From positions 1-41,379 of the forward strand of contig CAMYMC010000044.1 in assembly GCA_947259365.1 (NCBI GenBank): a DNA stretch of 41,379 nt. Direction: 5' to 3'. Source of the DNA: an uncultured Acidimicrobiaceae bacterium (GTDB lineage Bacteria; Actinomycetota; Acidimicrobiia; Spongiisociales; UBA5794). Position numbers and translations under genes: made by a program. This document shows, piece by piece, positions 1 to 7,994 of this stretch (position 1 is the stretch's first letter; the number at the start of each line of letters is the position of its first letter). The notes beneath the pieces are model-generated. The model searched no databases and was not told the DNA's origin. It saw only the letters and a list, made by a program, of their open reading frames with translations.

Positions 1-161
1 GGCGTTGCTCCAGGGGGAAGCGAGAACTCGCTGAACTGGGTCGTATCCGCGAGGGTCGGCGTAGCGACGATCACGAGCGCCAGGGCCGTCATCGCTGCGG
101 CGAGGACTCCCACGTCCCGACGACGGGCGCGAGCGCGGCGCAGTGGGCGGGACGACTCCAT
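1..161 (-). CDS. Secreted or anchored protein, N-terminal fragment (cut by window edge)
   Basis: Only the first 53 codons lie in the window. The ATG at 161-159 follows a strong ribosome site (GGAGGGAG) 6 bases upstream on the minus strand. The product starts with an arginine-rich n-region and then a hydrophobic stretch (VLAAAMTALALVIVATPTLA), followed by a polar sequence. That is a classical signal peptide with a likely cleavage after the TLA segment. The function cannot be told because the mature protein runs off the left edge. It is divergent from tRNA-Ala. Confidence 0.7.
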   Translation of the reverse strand, partial: MESSRPLRRARARRRDVGVLAAAMTALALVIVATPTLADTTQFSEFSLPPGAT

Positions 162-291
162 AAGCTTCTCCCTCCACATCCGGCAGCCGTCGATGCAGCC
201 GCCGTGGATCTCCCACGAGCAAGGCTACAGACCGCGACCCCCGCCGCGCTCGTCGAAGCCTTCCACCGGAGGCGCCGGGCACCGCCCTCGG

Positions 292-297
292 TACAAT
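292..297 (+). promoter_or_regulatory. -10 element of the tRNA-Ala promoter
   Basis: TACAAT fits the actinobacterial TANNNT -10 consensus and lies 12 bases before the first base of tRNA-Ala, so transcription would start a few bases before the mature 5' end. No clear -35 hexamer is visible. The tRNA-Leu gene in this window has a TANNNT at the same 12-base distance, which supports the call. Confidence 0.6.
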
Positions 298-309
298 GCC
301 TCGACCCCC

Positions 310-383
310 GGGGACGTAGCTCAGCCTGGCAGAGCACCTGGTTTGCAACCAGGGGGTCGTCGGTTCGAATCCGATCGTCTCCA
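310..383 (+). tRNA. tRNA-Ala (TGC anticodon)
   Basis: The cloverleaf closes by eye. The 7-bp acceptor stem pairs GGGGACG with CGTCTCC, the D-arm is GCTC/GAGC, and the anticodon stem CCTGG/CCAGG holds the loop TTTGCAA with anticodon TGC. The T-arm has the TTCGAAT loop. The CCA end is not encoded. The discriminator is A383. The thiolase start codon lies only 24 bases downstream, so both are probably on one transcript. Confidence 0.95.
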
Positions 384-407
384 CGCCCGCAGGTGAAGGA
401 GCAGCTC

Positions 408-1574
408 ATGGCAACCGCAGTCATCGTCGACGCCGTCCGCACCCCGGGGGGCAAGCGCGGCGGCAAGCTCAAGGACTGGCACCCGGTCGATCTCGCCGGC
501 GAGGTCCTCACAGCGCTCGTCGAGCGCAACAGCATCGACCCCGAGGTCGTCGAAGACGTGATCATGGGTTGCGTGATGCAGACCGGCGAACAGGCGGTCA
601 ACATCAGCCGTAACGCCTGGCTCGGCGCCGGCTATCCGGAGTCCGTGCCCGGGACGACGATCGATCGTCAGTGCGGGTCCAGCCAGCAGGCGGCGCACTT
701 CGCCGCCCAGGGCGTCATCGCCGGCGTCTACGACGCAGCCATCGCCGCCGGGATCGAGTCGATGACCCGGGTTCCGATGGGTGTGACCATGCAGCAGGGC
801 CCCGGCGTCCCGTTCGGGCCCAAGATGATCGAGCGGTACGAGAACGGACTCGTCCCCCAGGGCCTCTCGGCGGAGATGATCGCGGAGAAGTGGGGGATTC
901 CCCGCGAGGAGCTCGACGAGCTCGGCTACCACTCGCACATGCGGGCCAACAAGGCAACCGAAGAGGGCCGCTTTGCCAACGAGATCATCCCGATCGACGT
1001 CGTCAACGAGGATGGCACCTCCGAGAAGATGACCCGCGACGAGGGCATCCGCGCCGGCACGACCTTGGAGGCGCTTGCATCGCTCAAACCGGTGTTCAAG
1101 CCCGACGGCGTCATCACGGCCGGCAACTCCTCACAGATCTCCGACGGCGCCGCCGGCCTCCTCATCATGAGCGAGGACAAGGCCGCCGAGCTGGGTTTGC
1201 GGGCCCGAGCCCGGTTCCATGCGTTCTCCCTCGCCGGTGTCGACCCGGTGACGATGCTCACCGGCCCGATCCCGGCGACGGAGAAGGTCCTCGCCAAGGC
1301 GGGCATGACGATCGACGACATCGACCTGTTCGAGGTCAACGAGGCATTCGCCTCGGTGGTCGCGGCGTGGCTGCGGGAGACCGGCGCCGACTCCGACAGG
1401 GTCAACGTCAACGGCGGCGCCATGGCGCTCGGCCACCCCCTCGGCGCCTCGGGCGCCCGGCTGATGACGACGCTCGTCAACGAGCTCGAGCGCTCCGGGG
1501 GCCGTTTCGGTCTCCAGACGATGTGCGAGGGCGGCGGCATGGCGAACGCCACGATCATCGAGCGTCTGGACTGA
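408..1574 (+). CDS. Acetyl-CoA C-acyltransferase (thiolase)
   Basis: 388-residue thiolase, which cleaves 3-ketoacyl-CoA (or condenses acyl-CoA units) in fatty acid metabolism. The nucleophilic cysteine is Cys89 in the DRQCGSSQ motif. The C-terminal half carries the NEAFA motif, the GGAMALGHPLGASGAR signature with its His, and a CEGGGMANA segment holding the second catalytic cysteine. The length is normal for the family. The ATG at 408 was chosen over a longer open frame because it has a good ribosome site (AGGTGAAGGAG) and the homologous N-terminus (ATAVIVDAVRTP) begins there; the upstream extension would read through tRNA-Ala. Whether it is degradative (FadA-like) or biosynthetic cannot be decided from sequence alone. 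Confidence 0.95.
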   Translation: MATAVIVDAVRTPGGKRGGKLKDWHPVDLAGEVLTALVERNSIDPEVVEDVIMGCVMQTGEQAVNISRNAWLGAGYPESVPGTTIDRQCGSSQQAAHFAAQGVIAGVYDAAIAAGIESMTRVPMGVTMQQGPGVPFGPKMIERYENGLVPQGLSAEMIAEKWGIPREELDELGYHSHMRANKATEEGRFANEIIPIDVVNEDGTSEKMTRDEGIRAGTTLEALASLKPVFKPDGVITAGNSSQISDGAAGLLIMSEDKAAELGLRARARFHAFSLAGVDPVTMLTGPIPATEKVLAKAGMTIDDIDLFEVNEAFASVVAAWLRETGADSDRVNVNGGAMALGHPLGASGARLMTTLVNELERSGGRFGLQTMCEGGGMANATIIERLD

Positions 1575-1578
1575 GCCC

Positions 1579-1812
1579 GTGGTCGGCCTCCTGATCGCGA
1601 TCGCGGTCGGGATCGCCTTCTTCGCGGTCGCGGTCTACATGGTGCGTCTCCTGGCGACGCCACAGCCGCCGGAGCCCGACGCGGCGGACGTACACGAGGT
1701 CGTCGCCAGCTACCGCTGCACCGTCTGCGGCCTCCGACTGACGGTGACCCACGCCCAGGACGACGACCATGCCGCCCCGAAGCACTGCCGTGAGGAGATG
1801 GTCGAGGTGTAG
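1579..1812 (+). CDS. Small membrane protein with C-terminal Cys/His cluster
   Basis: 77 residues from a GTG at 1579, four bases after the thiolase stop, so probably translationally coupled to it. Residues 2-25 form one hydrophobic membrane segment. The C-terminal half contains CTVCG followed later by HCREEM, a CxxC plus H/C arrangement like a zinc ribbon facing one side of the membrane. I do not recognise a named family. The compact layout and intact frame suggest a real gene. Its role is unknown. Confidence 0.75.
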   Translation: MVGLLIAIAVGIAFFAVAVYMVRLLATPQPPEPDAADVHEVVASYRCTVCGLRLTVTHAQDDDHAAPKHCREEMVEV

Positions 1813-1857
1813 CGGGCGCCGGTCGGTGCCTGCTGTTGGCTGGCCGAATCACACGTG

Positions 1858-1899
1858 TGTAGTTCTCCCCAGGGTTCTCCACATCTGGGGAGAACTACA
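1858..1899. terminator. 15-bp perfect inverted repeat between convergent genes
   Basis: TGTAGTTCTCCCCAG (1858-1872) is exactly complementary to CTGGGGAGAACTACA (1885-1899), with a 12-base loop that contains a further GTTCTCC copy. It sits between a plus-strand gene ending at 1812 and a minus-strand gene ending at 1963, the usual place for a bidirectional terminator. No U-tract follows on either strand, so a REP-like element is an alternative. The palindrome ACACGTGT (1851-1858) adjoins it. Confidence 0.5.
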
Positions 1900-1962
1900 T
1901 CGTTGTGATTCTGCTCTCGCTCCCGCAATCCCTCCGGGGCCGACCGGCCCAGTCGGAACTCA

Positions 1963-3074
1963 TCAAGCGAACTGGTCGAGAGCGACGTCGCCGAGGGGCG
2001 GCGGCGGGTCGGGCAACGGTGCCCGGATCGCGGCACCGTCGACGCCGGCGTAGACGAGCTCGGCCGTCGTCGACAGCTGAGGGCCCTCGATGTTCCGCCC
2101 GAACCCCACCAACCAGAGGTCGGCTCGGCCCCCGCATCCGTCCGGGTACGTGAGCATCGCCAACATGTCACCGGGCGCCCATCCGACGGGAACGGACTCG
2201 AGGGCCCGCACCTCGGCCGGCAGCTCGAGAAAGTCGACGACGTGCGTCCGGACCCCATCCCCGGAGCGGCATTCGCCCTCCCGGATCGCCCAACCGAAGT
2301 CCCAGGCGGAGACGACGACGTCGCCGAGCGGGAGGCGAGCCCCGACAGCGTTGGCGGGCGAGTCGCCGATACCGGAACCTCGACGAGGAGCTGCGGGTCG
2401 TTCCCCTCGTTCGTGGACCACCAGATGCCGTACCGGCCGTCGCTGCTCTCGCCGATCGTGGCGAGGTTCGTCCCAGACGGGTGATAGACCACCTCGTCGT
2501 GCCCGGCGAGGAACGTGATGTCACGGGGTGCCGCGGCATCGAGTGGGGCCTTCATCAACCGCCCGTCTTCGACCCACACCAGCGAGCTCCCCGTGGGTCG
2601 GCTCCAGTGGGCGGCAACCGCGACGCCTCCCGAGAACGTCTCGGCGCCGACGATGCGATTCCCGTCGAGGAGGAGCCGGTCGGCGGCCGGTCCCCATTCG
2701 ATGGAGCCGGGGTCGCCGACACCGCCGACGCACCGCGTGGCGGTTCCGGTCGGATCCGTTGCATACACACGGCCGTCGACGACGAAGGTGATCTCCGCGG
2801 TCGCCGCGGCCGGCGTCGCCCCGATCCCGTCGCACGGGCCGGCGGGGAGCGACGCCACCAGCCCGGCCGGCGGTGGAGCCTCAGCGGTGGTGGTCGTCGT
2901 CGGCTGGGTCGTGGAGGGGGTGGCCGTCGGCACCGGTGCTGCCGTGGTCGTCGTCGCCACGGTCCCGGCCGTCGTCGTGGAAGCCGTGGTGGAGGTCGTG
3001 GGGGCGGTGCCCGTGCCGGTGCACGACCCGACGAAGAGGGCACAGGCAGCCACTGCGAGGGGGGTGCGTCGCAT
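1963..3074 (-). pseudogene. Frameshifted lipoprotein with Thr-rich linker and propeller-like domain
   Basis: The ATG at 3074 has a GGAAGGA ribosome site. The N-terminus is a lipoprotein signal with lipobox VGSC, then a linker of about 50 residues rich in Thr, Ala and Pro. A domain with repeated short beta-like segments follows (for example VDGRVYATDPTGT and DGRYGIWWSTNEG), resembling TolB/WD40-type propellers. Near position 2365-2375 the coding sense leaves this frame and continues in a neighbouring minus-strand frame (segments such as LGDVVVSAWDFGW and ADLWLVGFGRN) to the TGA at 1963. One base gained or two lost would explain it. It may be a true mutation or a sequencing or assembly error. 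The joined product would be about 370 residues. Confidence 0.7.
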
Positions 3075-3166
3075 CCGCGATCCTTCCGATGATGTGTGAA
3101 CGCTGTTGGTCCGGCCGTGGTTCCAAACCTACGCCTTCGAGACGCGGCGCGTGATGACGGTGGGGT

Positions 3167-4150
3167 CTACGGTCTCAGGCCGGGAGCGGCCACGATGGCC
3201 GGCGGTCCCTGGACGAGCCGCTCGACCGCGGTGCCGGCCGGGATGCCGGCGTCCGGGACTCCGTCGACGGCGACGAGCACGCTCTCGAGGAGGTGACCGC
3301 GGGCGTCGAAGGTCAGCGAGGCTCTGGTCCGACCGAGCGCCTCGTCGGTGCCGTCCAGGGTCACGACGACGGTGTTGCGGTCCGCGAGAACGTCGACGGG
3401 TAGCGATGCCACGACGTCGAGGAGCGCGGCCCGCAGGGCTGGGGGCGCCCGCAGGTCTGGGGCCAGGAGCCCCTCGACGAGTTCGAGGAGCATCGGCTCG
3501 ACCGGGGCGCCGGTAGCGGCCGGCACGGCGACCTCACGCTCGAGCTGGAGACGGAGCGTTTCGGGGTCGGTCGACCAGTCGGCCGGGTCAAGTCGGTTCG
3601 TCACACCGGTGACGACGTCGGTCGTCGTCGTACCGACCCTGTCCTCCGCATCGAGGCCCGCCGCGTAGTACGCAGACTCGAGGGCGGGGTCGAAGAAGAC
3701 GGGGGTCCCGACCGACGTCGCGATGCGGGCCGTGTCGCCCCGCCACCACGCCTCGGTGGTGACCGGCAGCAGGTAGGCGATCACCGGGCCATCGGGGGAG
3801 ACGGCTCCCCCGGTGAGCTGCACCGACTCGGTCAGCGAGTACGTATAGCTGCCGACCGGCAGGTCCTCCGGTGCGAGGGCCCTGGTCGCCCTCGCCAGCT
3901 CCCCGAGCGCGGCCTCCGCCGGCGTGGGCCCCCCGGGGCGCACCATGACGGCGACGGCGACGAGGGCTGCGATCACCACCGCTGCGGCCGCGACGACGAG
4001 CCGCCGTCGCGGCTGGCGCACCGGACGAGCGGCAGCCTCGATCTCGGCCGTGAGTCTCGCCCAAGCCGCGTCGCGGTCTACCGGGCTCGGCTCCGGGTTC
4101 CCGGTGAGCAGGCGGAGGACGCCCCGATCGGTGCCGTCAGGTGGGTTCAT
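3167..4150 (-). CDS. Membrane anti-sigma-like protein (CU044_5270-like)
   Basis: 327 residues. The cytoplasmic N-terminus (about 1-48) precedes one membrane helix (about 49-72, LVVAAAAVVIAALVAVAVMV). A long extracytoplasmic domain follows that resembles actinobacterial CU044_5270-family proteins, with residues such as SYTYSLTESVQL and EAWW. The ATG at 4150 was chosen because it overlaps the sigma factor stop by 14 bases, the usual coupled arrangement. The longer reading frame would enter the sigma gene further. There is no HxxxCxxC zinc anti-sigma motif. A role in holding the neighbouring ECF sigma factor is inferred from position and topology, not from a recognised anti-sigma domain. Confidence 0.75.
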   Translation of the reverse strand: MNPPDGTDRGVLRLLTGNPEPSPVDRDAAWARLTAEIEAAARPVRQPRRRLVVAAAAVVIAALVAVAVMVRPGGPTPAEAALGELARATRALAPEDLPVGSYTYSLTESVQLTGGAVSPDGPVIAYLLPVTTEAWWRGDTARIATSVGTPVFFDPALESAYYAAGLDAEDRVGTTTTDVVTGVTNRLDPADWSTDPETLRLQLEREVAVPAATGAPVEPMLLELVEGLLAPDLRAPPALRAALLDVVASLPVDVLADRNTVVVTLDGTDEALGRTRASLTFDARGHLLESVLVAVDGVPDAGIPAGTAVERLVQGPPAIVAAPGLRP

Positions 4151-4736
4151 CGTGATCCTCGGGGAGGCGGATCGCCTCCACATGTACTTGCCCGAAGTGC
4201 TCCATGTGGTTGCGGATGACTCTGCGCATTCGGAACATGCGGGACCTCACCGTTCCGGGAGGGATCCGGAGCGCCTCGGCGATCTCGGGGTACGTGAGGT
4301 CGGAGAGGGCGTAGAGCAGGAGGATCTCCCGATCCTGGGAGCGCAGTCGGGAGATCGCGTCGGTGAGGGCCCCCCGCAGCCGTTCGGCATCGAGGCGCGG
4401 CTCGGCCTCCTCGTCCCACGCAACGACGTCGGCTCCACGCATCCGGCTCACCGCCCGGCGGCCACGCCGGGTGGTGCGGGCATGGCGGCGCGCCAAGTTG
4501 GCGGCGATACCCATCAACCAGGGCGCCGCACTCCTCGCCTCGGGGCGGAAGGTCGCCCGCTTCCGGAATGCGACGACGAAGACCTCGGAGGCGAGATCGG
4601 CGCCCGCGTCCGACCCGACCCGGCGCGCCAGATACGCGTAGACGGCGCGGTAGTGCCTCTCGAAGACGGGGGCGAACTCCTCCGGATCCTCGAGTGACGC
4701 CCGGATCAGATCGGCGTCGCTGCGCGACTCACCCAT
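4137..4736 (-). CDS. ECF-type RNA polymerase sigma factor
   Basis: 199 residues. Region 2 spans about 23-90 (FAPVFERHYRAVYAYLARRV, then LASEVFVVAFRKR), and region 4 about 119-172 with the helix-turn-helix LTYPEIAEALRIPPGTVRSR. Regions 1.1 and 3 are absent, as expected for the ECF group. It would direct RNA polymerase to a small regulon in response to an envelope signal. The downstream overlapping gene encodes a single-pass membrane protein, the usual partner. The ribosome site before ATG 4736 is weak. Confidence 0.93.
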   Translation of the reverse strand: MGESRSDADLIRASLEDPEEFAPVFERHYRAVYAYLARRVGSDAGADLASEVFVVAFRKRATFRPEARSAAPWLMGIAANLARRHARTTRRGRRAVSRMRGADVVAWDEEAEPRLDAERLRGALTDAISRLRSQDREILLLYALSDLTYPEIAEALRIPPGTVRSRMFRMRRVIRNHMEHFGQVHVEAIRLPEDHDEPT

Positions 4737-4780
4737 TCAGGCAGGATGCCACCTCACCGCCCGGCGACGCCAAGCGGCGC

Positions 4781-5353
4781 TCAGGAGTAGCTGACCGATT
4801 CCGCCTTGTTGTTGATCCACCACGGCACGTTGTGCACCGCTCCGGCACCGTACGTGCTCCCGGACATACCGCCGCGATTGGGCTTGTTGTAGTGGCGTAG
4901 CCGGTAGCAGCCGTTCCAGGACGACGAGATGCGGTTGTCGAACCACGACGGCGTGTTCCACCAGCCGCCGGAGCAGCTGGAACCGACAACGGTGATCGAC
5001 GAGCCCGTCCCGTTGTAGCCGTCGTAGTGGATCCCCAGCGTGAACGTCGACGCGGCCGCCATCACGGCTTCGTTCGTGAACATCACGTCGCCGGACACGT
5101 CGGGTGCCAGGGTCAGCGACCCAGCGGATGCATGGCTCATCGATTCGGCGAACGTCCCGAAGCACGACGGATCCGCTGTCATGAGCTCACCGTTCGATCG
5201 TTCGCCGATCACCTGGACGACGCAGTGTTGCTCCGCACCGGCGGGCCGCACGGCGCCGGGGTCGGACTTGGCTCCGGCTCCTGTTGCCGGGATCGCGGCC
5301 ATGACCATGGCAGCAACCGCCGTGACGGTGAGCCGTACTCTCGTTCGAGACAT
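4781..5353 (-). CDS. Secreted protein resembling peptidase inhibitor family I36 / crystallin fold
   Basis: 190 residues. The ATG at 5353 has GGAGAGG 8 bases upstream; a longer open frame exists, but this start gives a clean signal peptide (MSRTRVRLTVTAVAAMVMAA, cleavage near ATGAGA). The mature part has four cysteines. Its segment SGGWWNTPSWFDNRISSSWN is followed by NGCYRLRHY, similar to the DRISSVRN-type motifs of the I36/beta-gamma-crystallin group, which includes a Streptomyces metalloproteinase inhibitor. Inhibitor activity is therefore possible but not shown. It stands alone between the sigma factor gene and a long non-coding stretch. Confidence 0.65.
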   Translation of the reverse strand: MSRTRVRLTVTAVAAMVMAAIPATGAGAKSDPGAVRPAGAEQHCVVQVIGERSNGELMTADPSCFGTFAESMSHASAGSLTLAPDVSGDVMFTNEAVMAAASTFTLGIHYDGYNGTGSSITVVGSSCSGGWWNTPSWFDNRISSSWNGCYRLRHYNKPNRGGMSGSTYGAGAVHNVPWWINNKAESVSYS

Positions 5354-5805
5354 CTGTGCCACCTCTCCGCTCGACACATGTCGTGTTTCTCGGGCTCTCG
5401 CCGACCCGGCGGTGGGCCGTTCCCTGCCAGCGAAGGGAACCAGAGCAGGCGGATCGGGCAAGAACGTATGGAAAGGGGGGTCGGGTGGGCAGGCCCGACC
5501 GTCGCCACCTCTCCACGGAGACGTCGGGCCGCCCGCCCGGTTTCTTGAGTGTTTCCGGTGAAATGGGGGAGGAATCCGGCGCGCTCGGGAACCGCAAACG
5601 CGCCATCGGGCAATAACGAGTGAGCGTCGAACCAGAGCACGACGCTCAGCGGGAGCGGCCTCGCGCCGCTCCCGCCCCACGGACCGGCGTCACCGCGTTC
5701 CAGAGACGGCCTCGCTTCTCAGTCTGTTTCAAGGACGGCGGTGGCGCCGGCTCCGTGTCGGCGCGCCGGAACGATCGCCGGGGGGTAGGGCGGTGGTGGG
5801 GCGGA
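5354..5805. other. 452-base non-coding stretch with two adjacent perfect hairpins
   Basis: No credible gene is seen on either strand. TGAGCGTCG (5621-5629) pairs perfectly with CGACGCTCA (5640-5648). Two bases later GGGAGCGGC (5651-5659) pairs with GCCGCTCCC (5665-5673). The pair lies downstream of crgA, so it could end that transcript, but no U-tract follows. A further 6-bp stem, GTTCCC/GGGAAC on the minus strand near 5419-5440, lies in the leader of the secreted-protein gene. I could not match the region to a known riboswitch. Confidence 0.45.
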
Positions 5806-6057
5806 TCAGCGGAAGTTCAGCGTCATCCCGAAGCCGACTGCGATCGCGGCAAGCCCGCCGAGCAGCCACTTGCTGTCGGTGCCGCCGGGTAGGAGGCCGA
5901 TGTAGTTCACGACGATGACGAGCACGCCGGCACCCATGAGCGCGAACATCAACGCGACGTACCAGGCCGGCGAGGGGCCCTTCGCCTTGACCGGATCTGG
6001 TTTTGGGGGTGGAGGGGGCCGGCGCTTCGCCTTCTTGCGGCCCTTCGACTTCGGCAT
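5806..6057 (-). CDS. crgA: Cell division protein CrgA
   Basis: 83 residues with the CrgA pattern: a basic N-terminus beginning MPKSKGRKK, a Pro/Lys-rich linker, then two membrane helices (about 31-55 and 63-82). CrgA is an actinobacterial inner-membrane protein that helps place and assemble the septum through FtsZ, FtsQ, FtsI and RodA contacts. Gene order supports it: in many actinobacteria crgA lies near the sortase and the pknB/rodA/pbpA cluster, as here. It has no obvious ribosome site and is probably read from a leaderless mRNA. Confidence 0.92.
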   Translation of the reverse strand: MPKSKGRKKAKRRPPPPPKPDPVKAKGPSPAWYVALMFALMGAGVLVIVVNYIGLLPGGTDSKWLLGGLAAIAVGFGMTLNFR

Positions 6058-6065
6058 GACGGATC

Positions 6066-6071
6066 AGGCTA
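6066..6071 (-). promoter_or_regulatory. -10 element, probable leaderless crgA transcript
   Basis: On the minus strand TAGCCT fits TANNNT and stands 8 bases before the crgA ATG, which places the predicted start of transcription at or next to the start codon. The absence of a purine-rich ribosome site agrees with leaderless translation. Confidence 0.45.
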
Positions 6072-6167
6072 GCTGCCGGGTCGCGACGGGCACGACCCGC
6101 ACCGCGTGACATCGGTCCATTCTGCGGTACGCTCGGTCCACCAGGGCCGGGATATCGAGGTGAACCG

Positions 6168-6980
6168 GTGAGCGAGACGGTGACGGCACCGCCCGCCGCC
6201 GCCGGAGAGGCGGCGCCCCGCATCGGCAGCGTGCTGCGGATCGTCAGAGGGACCGGGTGGACACTCATCTGGCTGGGAGCGCTCACGCTCGGCTTCGTGG
6301 TGCATCAGCTGTGGATCACGACCTGGCTCGCCCAGCTCAACCAGGCGGATCTCGACGCCGAGCGCGAGGCGTACTTCGCCGGCGCCGTCATCACCGAGGT
6401 CGAGTACGAGCCCCCGCTGGACCCGACCGCCCCGCCGTCCTCGGTTCCACCGGGCACGACCGTGGTTCCCCCCACCAACGGCGATGGGACACCGGTTCGC
6501 GTCGCCGGCGCCCCTCTCGTGCTGAAGGTGGAGGCGCCTCCCGAAGAGCACACGACGTTCGCGCTCATCCGTATCCCGGCGCTGGAGCGGCTCCGCGACG
6601 GTTGGAACATCGTGGAGGGGGTGACGCGGGCCGACCTCAAGAACGGAGCCGGCCACATGCCTTGGACGCCGTTGCCAGGCCAGCCCGGCAACGCGGTCAT
6701 CAGCGGGCACCGGACCACCTACGGCGCGCCCTTCCATGAGCTCGACGAGCTGACACCGGGCGATCGGATCGAGGTCGAGACCGCGCTCGGCACCCATGTC
6801 TACGAGGTGCGCGAGAGCATCATCGTCAAGCCGACGGAGTTGTGGGTCACCGAGCCGCGGCAGGGCGCCTGGTTGACGCTGACGACGTGCAATCCGAAGT
6901 TCAGCGCCCGGGAGCGGCTCGTCGTCTTCGCCGAGCTGGTCGCCGGGCCCAATGCCGGGGTGATGAGGAGGGCGTCGTGA
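6168..6980 (+). CDS. Class E sortase
   Basis: 270 residues from a GTG start. One membrane helix (about 30-52) anchors the protein with its catalytic domain outside. The sortase triad can be placed: His181 in ISGHRTTYG, Cys241 in TLTTCNPKF and Arg248 or Arg250 in SARERL. The TLTTC motif and the single N-terminal helix fit class E enzymes, which attach LPXTG- or LAXTG-type proteins to actinobacterial peptidoglycan. The Pro/Thr-rich segment 83-103 is a linker. No sortase substrate gene is visible in the window. It is followed by an overlapping small membrane gene and is divergent from crgA. Confidence 0.93.
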   Translation: MSETVTAPPAAAGEAAPRIGSVLRIVRGTGWTLIWLGALTLGFVVHQLWITTWLAQLNQADLDAEREAYFAGAVITEVEYEPPLDPTAPPSSVPPGTTVVPPTNGDGTPVRVAGAPLVLKVEAPPEEHTTFALIRIPALERLRDGWNIVEGVTRADLKNGAGHMPWTPLPGQPGNAVISGHRTTYGAPFHELDELTPGDRIEVETALGTHVYEVRESIIVKPTELWVTEPRQGAWLTLTTCNPKFSARERLVVFAELVAGPNAGVMRRAS

Positions 6981-7129
6981 TCCGCCGTGCCTACCGGGCG
7001 CTCCCCGGCCCGACGCCGATCCGGGTCGCCACCTCGGTCCTCATCGTCGCCGCCGCGCTCGTCGCGCTCCATTTCTTCTACGACTGGGTGGGGAACACGT
7101 TCCTCGACACCGGTGGGACGGTGGGTTGA
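6977..7129 (+). CDS. Small single-pass membrane protein downstream of sortase
   Basis: 50 residues. The GTG at 6977 overlaps the sortase stop (GTGA), and GAGGAGG just upstream serves as the ribosome site. One hydrophobic helix spans about residues 17-38 (VATSVLIVAAALVALHFFYDW). The tight coupling suggests it acts with the sortase, perhaps as a membrane helper, but no family is recognised. Confidence 0.7.
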   Translation: MIRRAYRALPGPTPIRVATSVLIVAAALVALHFFYDWVGNTFLDTGGTVG

Positions 7130-7147
7130 CGTTGCCCGACGGGTTCA

Positions 7148-7981
7148 TCAGGGCCCGCCGGACACCCGGTACCGGTCTCCGTCCCGCTCGACGATGCCCT
7201 CGGCGGTGAGGTGGTCGAGCGCAGCGGAGACCCGGGACGGGGCAGAGCCCGTCTCCGCGCTCAACTCGGCCAGCGTCGCTTCCCGCCGCACGAGCGCTCG
7301 CACGATGGCACCCCTGACCTGGCGGGTCGAGCCCTCGAACCGCGGCTGGGCTCGAGGCGGGACGTAGACACCGGGCCCCGCGCACCAGGTCTCGACCGGG
7401 CACGCATGACACGACGGGTTGCGCGGGCGGCAGACGATGGCGCCGAGGTCCATGACGGCCTGGTTCCACGACGACGCATCCTCGGCGACGTCCTTCGCGG
7501 CGGCGGCCTCGAGGGCGGGCCCGCGTAGCGGCTCGCCGTGCCATCGGGAGAGCACCCTTCGCATGTTGGTGTCGACCGCGGCGACCCGCTCTCCGAACGC
7601 GAACGCAGCAACGGCGCGAGCGGTGTAGGGACCGACGCCGGGCAGGGCGCGGAGCGACTCCGTGTCGGTGGGCCAGCCCGATTCGGCGATGATCCGCGCC
7701 GCCCTGTGGAGCCGTTCCGCTCGGGAGTTGTACCCGAGCCCGCTCCATGCCGCCATCACCTGTTTGAGCGACGCGGCCGCGAGCGCTTCGACGGTGGGGA
7801 AGGCCGCTACGAAGGCCTCGTGCGCCCGGGCGACCCGCTCCACCGGGGTCTGCTGGGACATGACCTCGGCCACGAGGATCCGGTACGGGTCCGACGACCG
7901 GCGCCAGGGGAGGTCACGGCGGTGCTCCCGATACCAGTCGAGCAACGCCTGGTTGCGCTCCGCCTCGAGGGGAGCCGTCAT
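7148..7981 (-). CDS. mutY: A/G-specific adenine DNA glycosylase
   Basis: 277 residues. MutY removes adenine mispaired with 8-oxoguanine. The HhH-GPD fold is clear: Glu in AEVMSQQT, the hairpin LPGVGPYTA, and the catalytic Asp in VAAVDTNMRRVLSR. An iron-sulphur cluster motif CRPRNPSCHACPVETWC (C-x6-C-x2-C-x5-C) follows. The usual C-terminal NUDIX-like domain that reads 8-oxoguanine is missing; residues from about 225 instead look like a short winged helix (TLAELSAETGSAPSRVSAAL). It starts 13 bases after pknB and may be the last gene of that operon. Confidence 0.93.
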   Translation of the reverse strand: MTAPLEAERNQALLDWYREHRRDLPWRRSSDPYRILVAEVMSQQTPVERVARAHEAFVAAFPTVEALAAASLKQVMAAWSGLGYNSRAERLHRAARIIAESGWPTDTESLRALPGVGPYTARAVAAFAFGERVAAVDTNMRRVLSRWHGEPLRGPALEAAAAKDVAEDASSWNQAVMDLGAIVCRPRNPSCHACPVETWCAGPGVYVPPRAQPRFEGSTRQVRGAIVRALVRREATLAELSAETGSAPSRVSAALDHLTAEGIVERDGDRYRVSGGP

Positions 7982-7994
7982 CGCCTGCGGCTGC

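Noticed and set aside
204-407. Upstream extension of the thiolase frame
   Set aside because: It reads through tRNA-Ala, and the ribosome site and homologous N-terminus support ATG 408.
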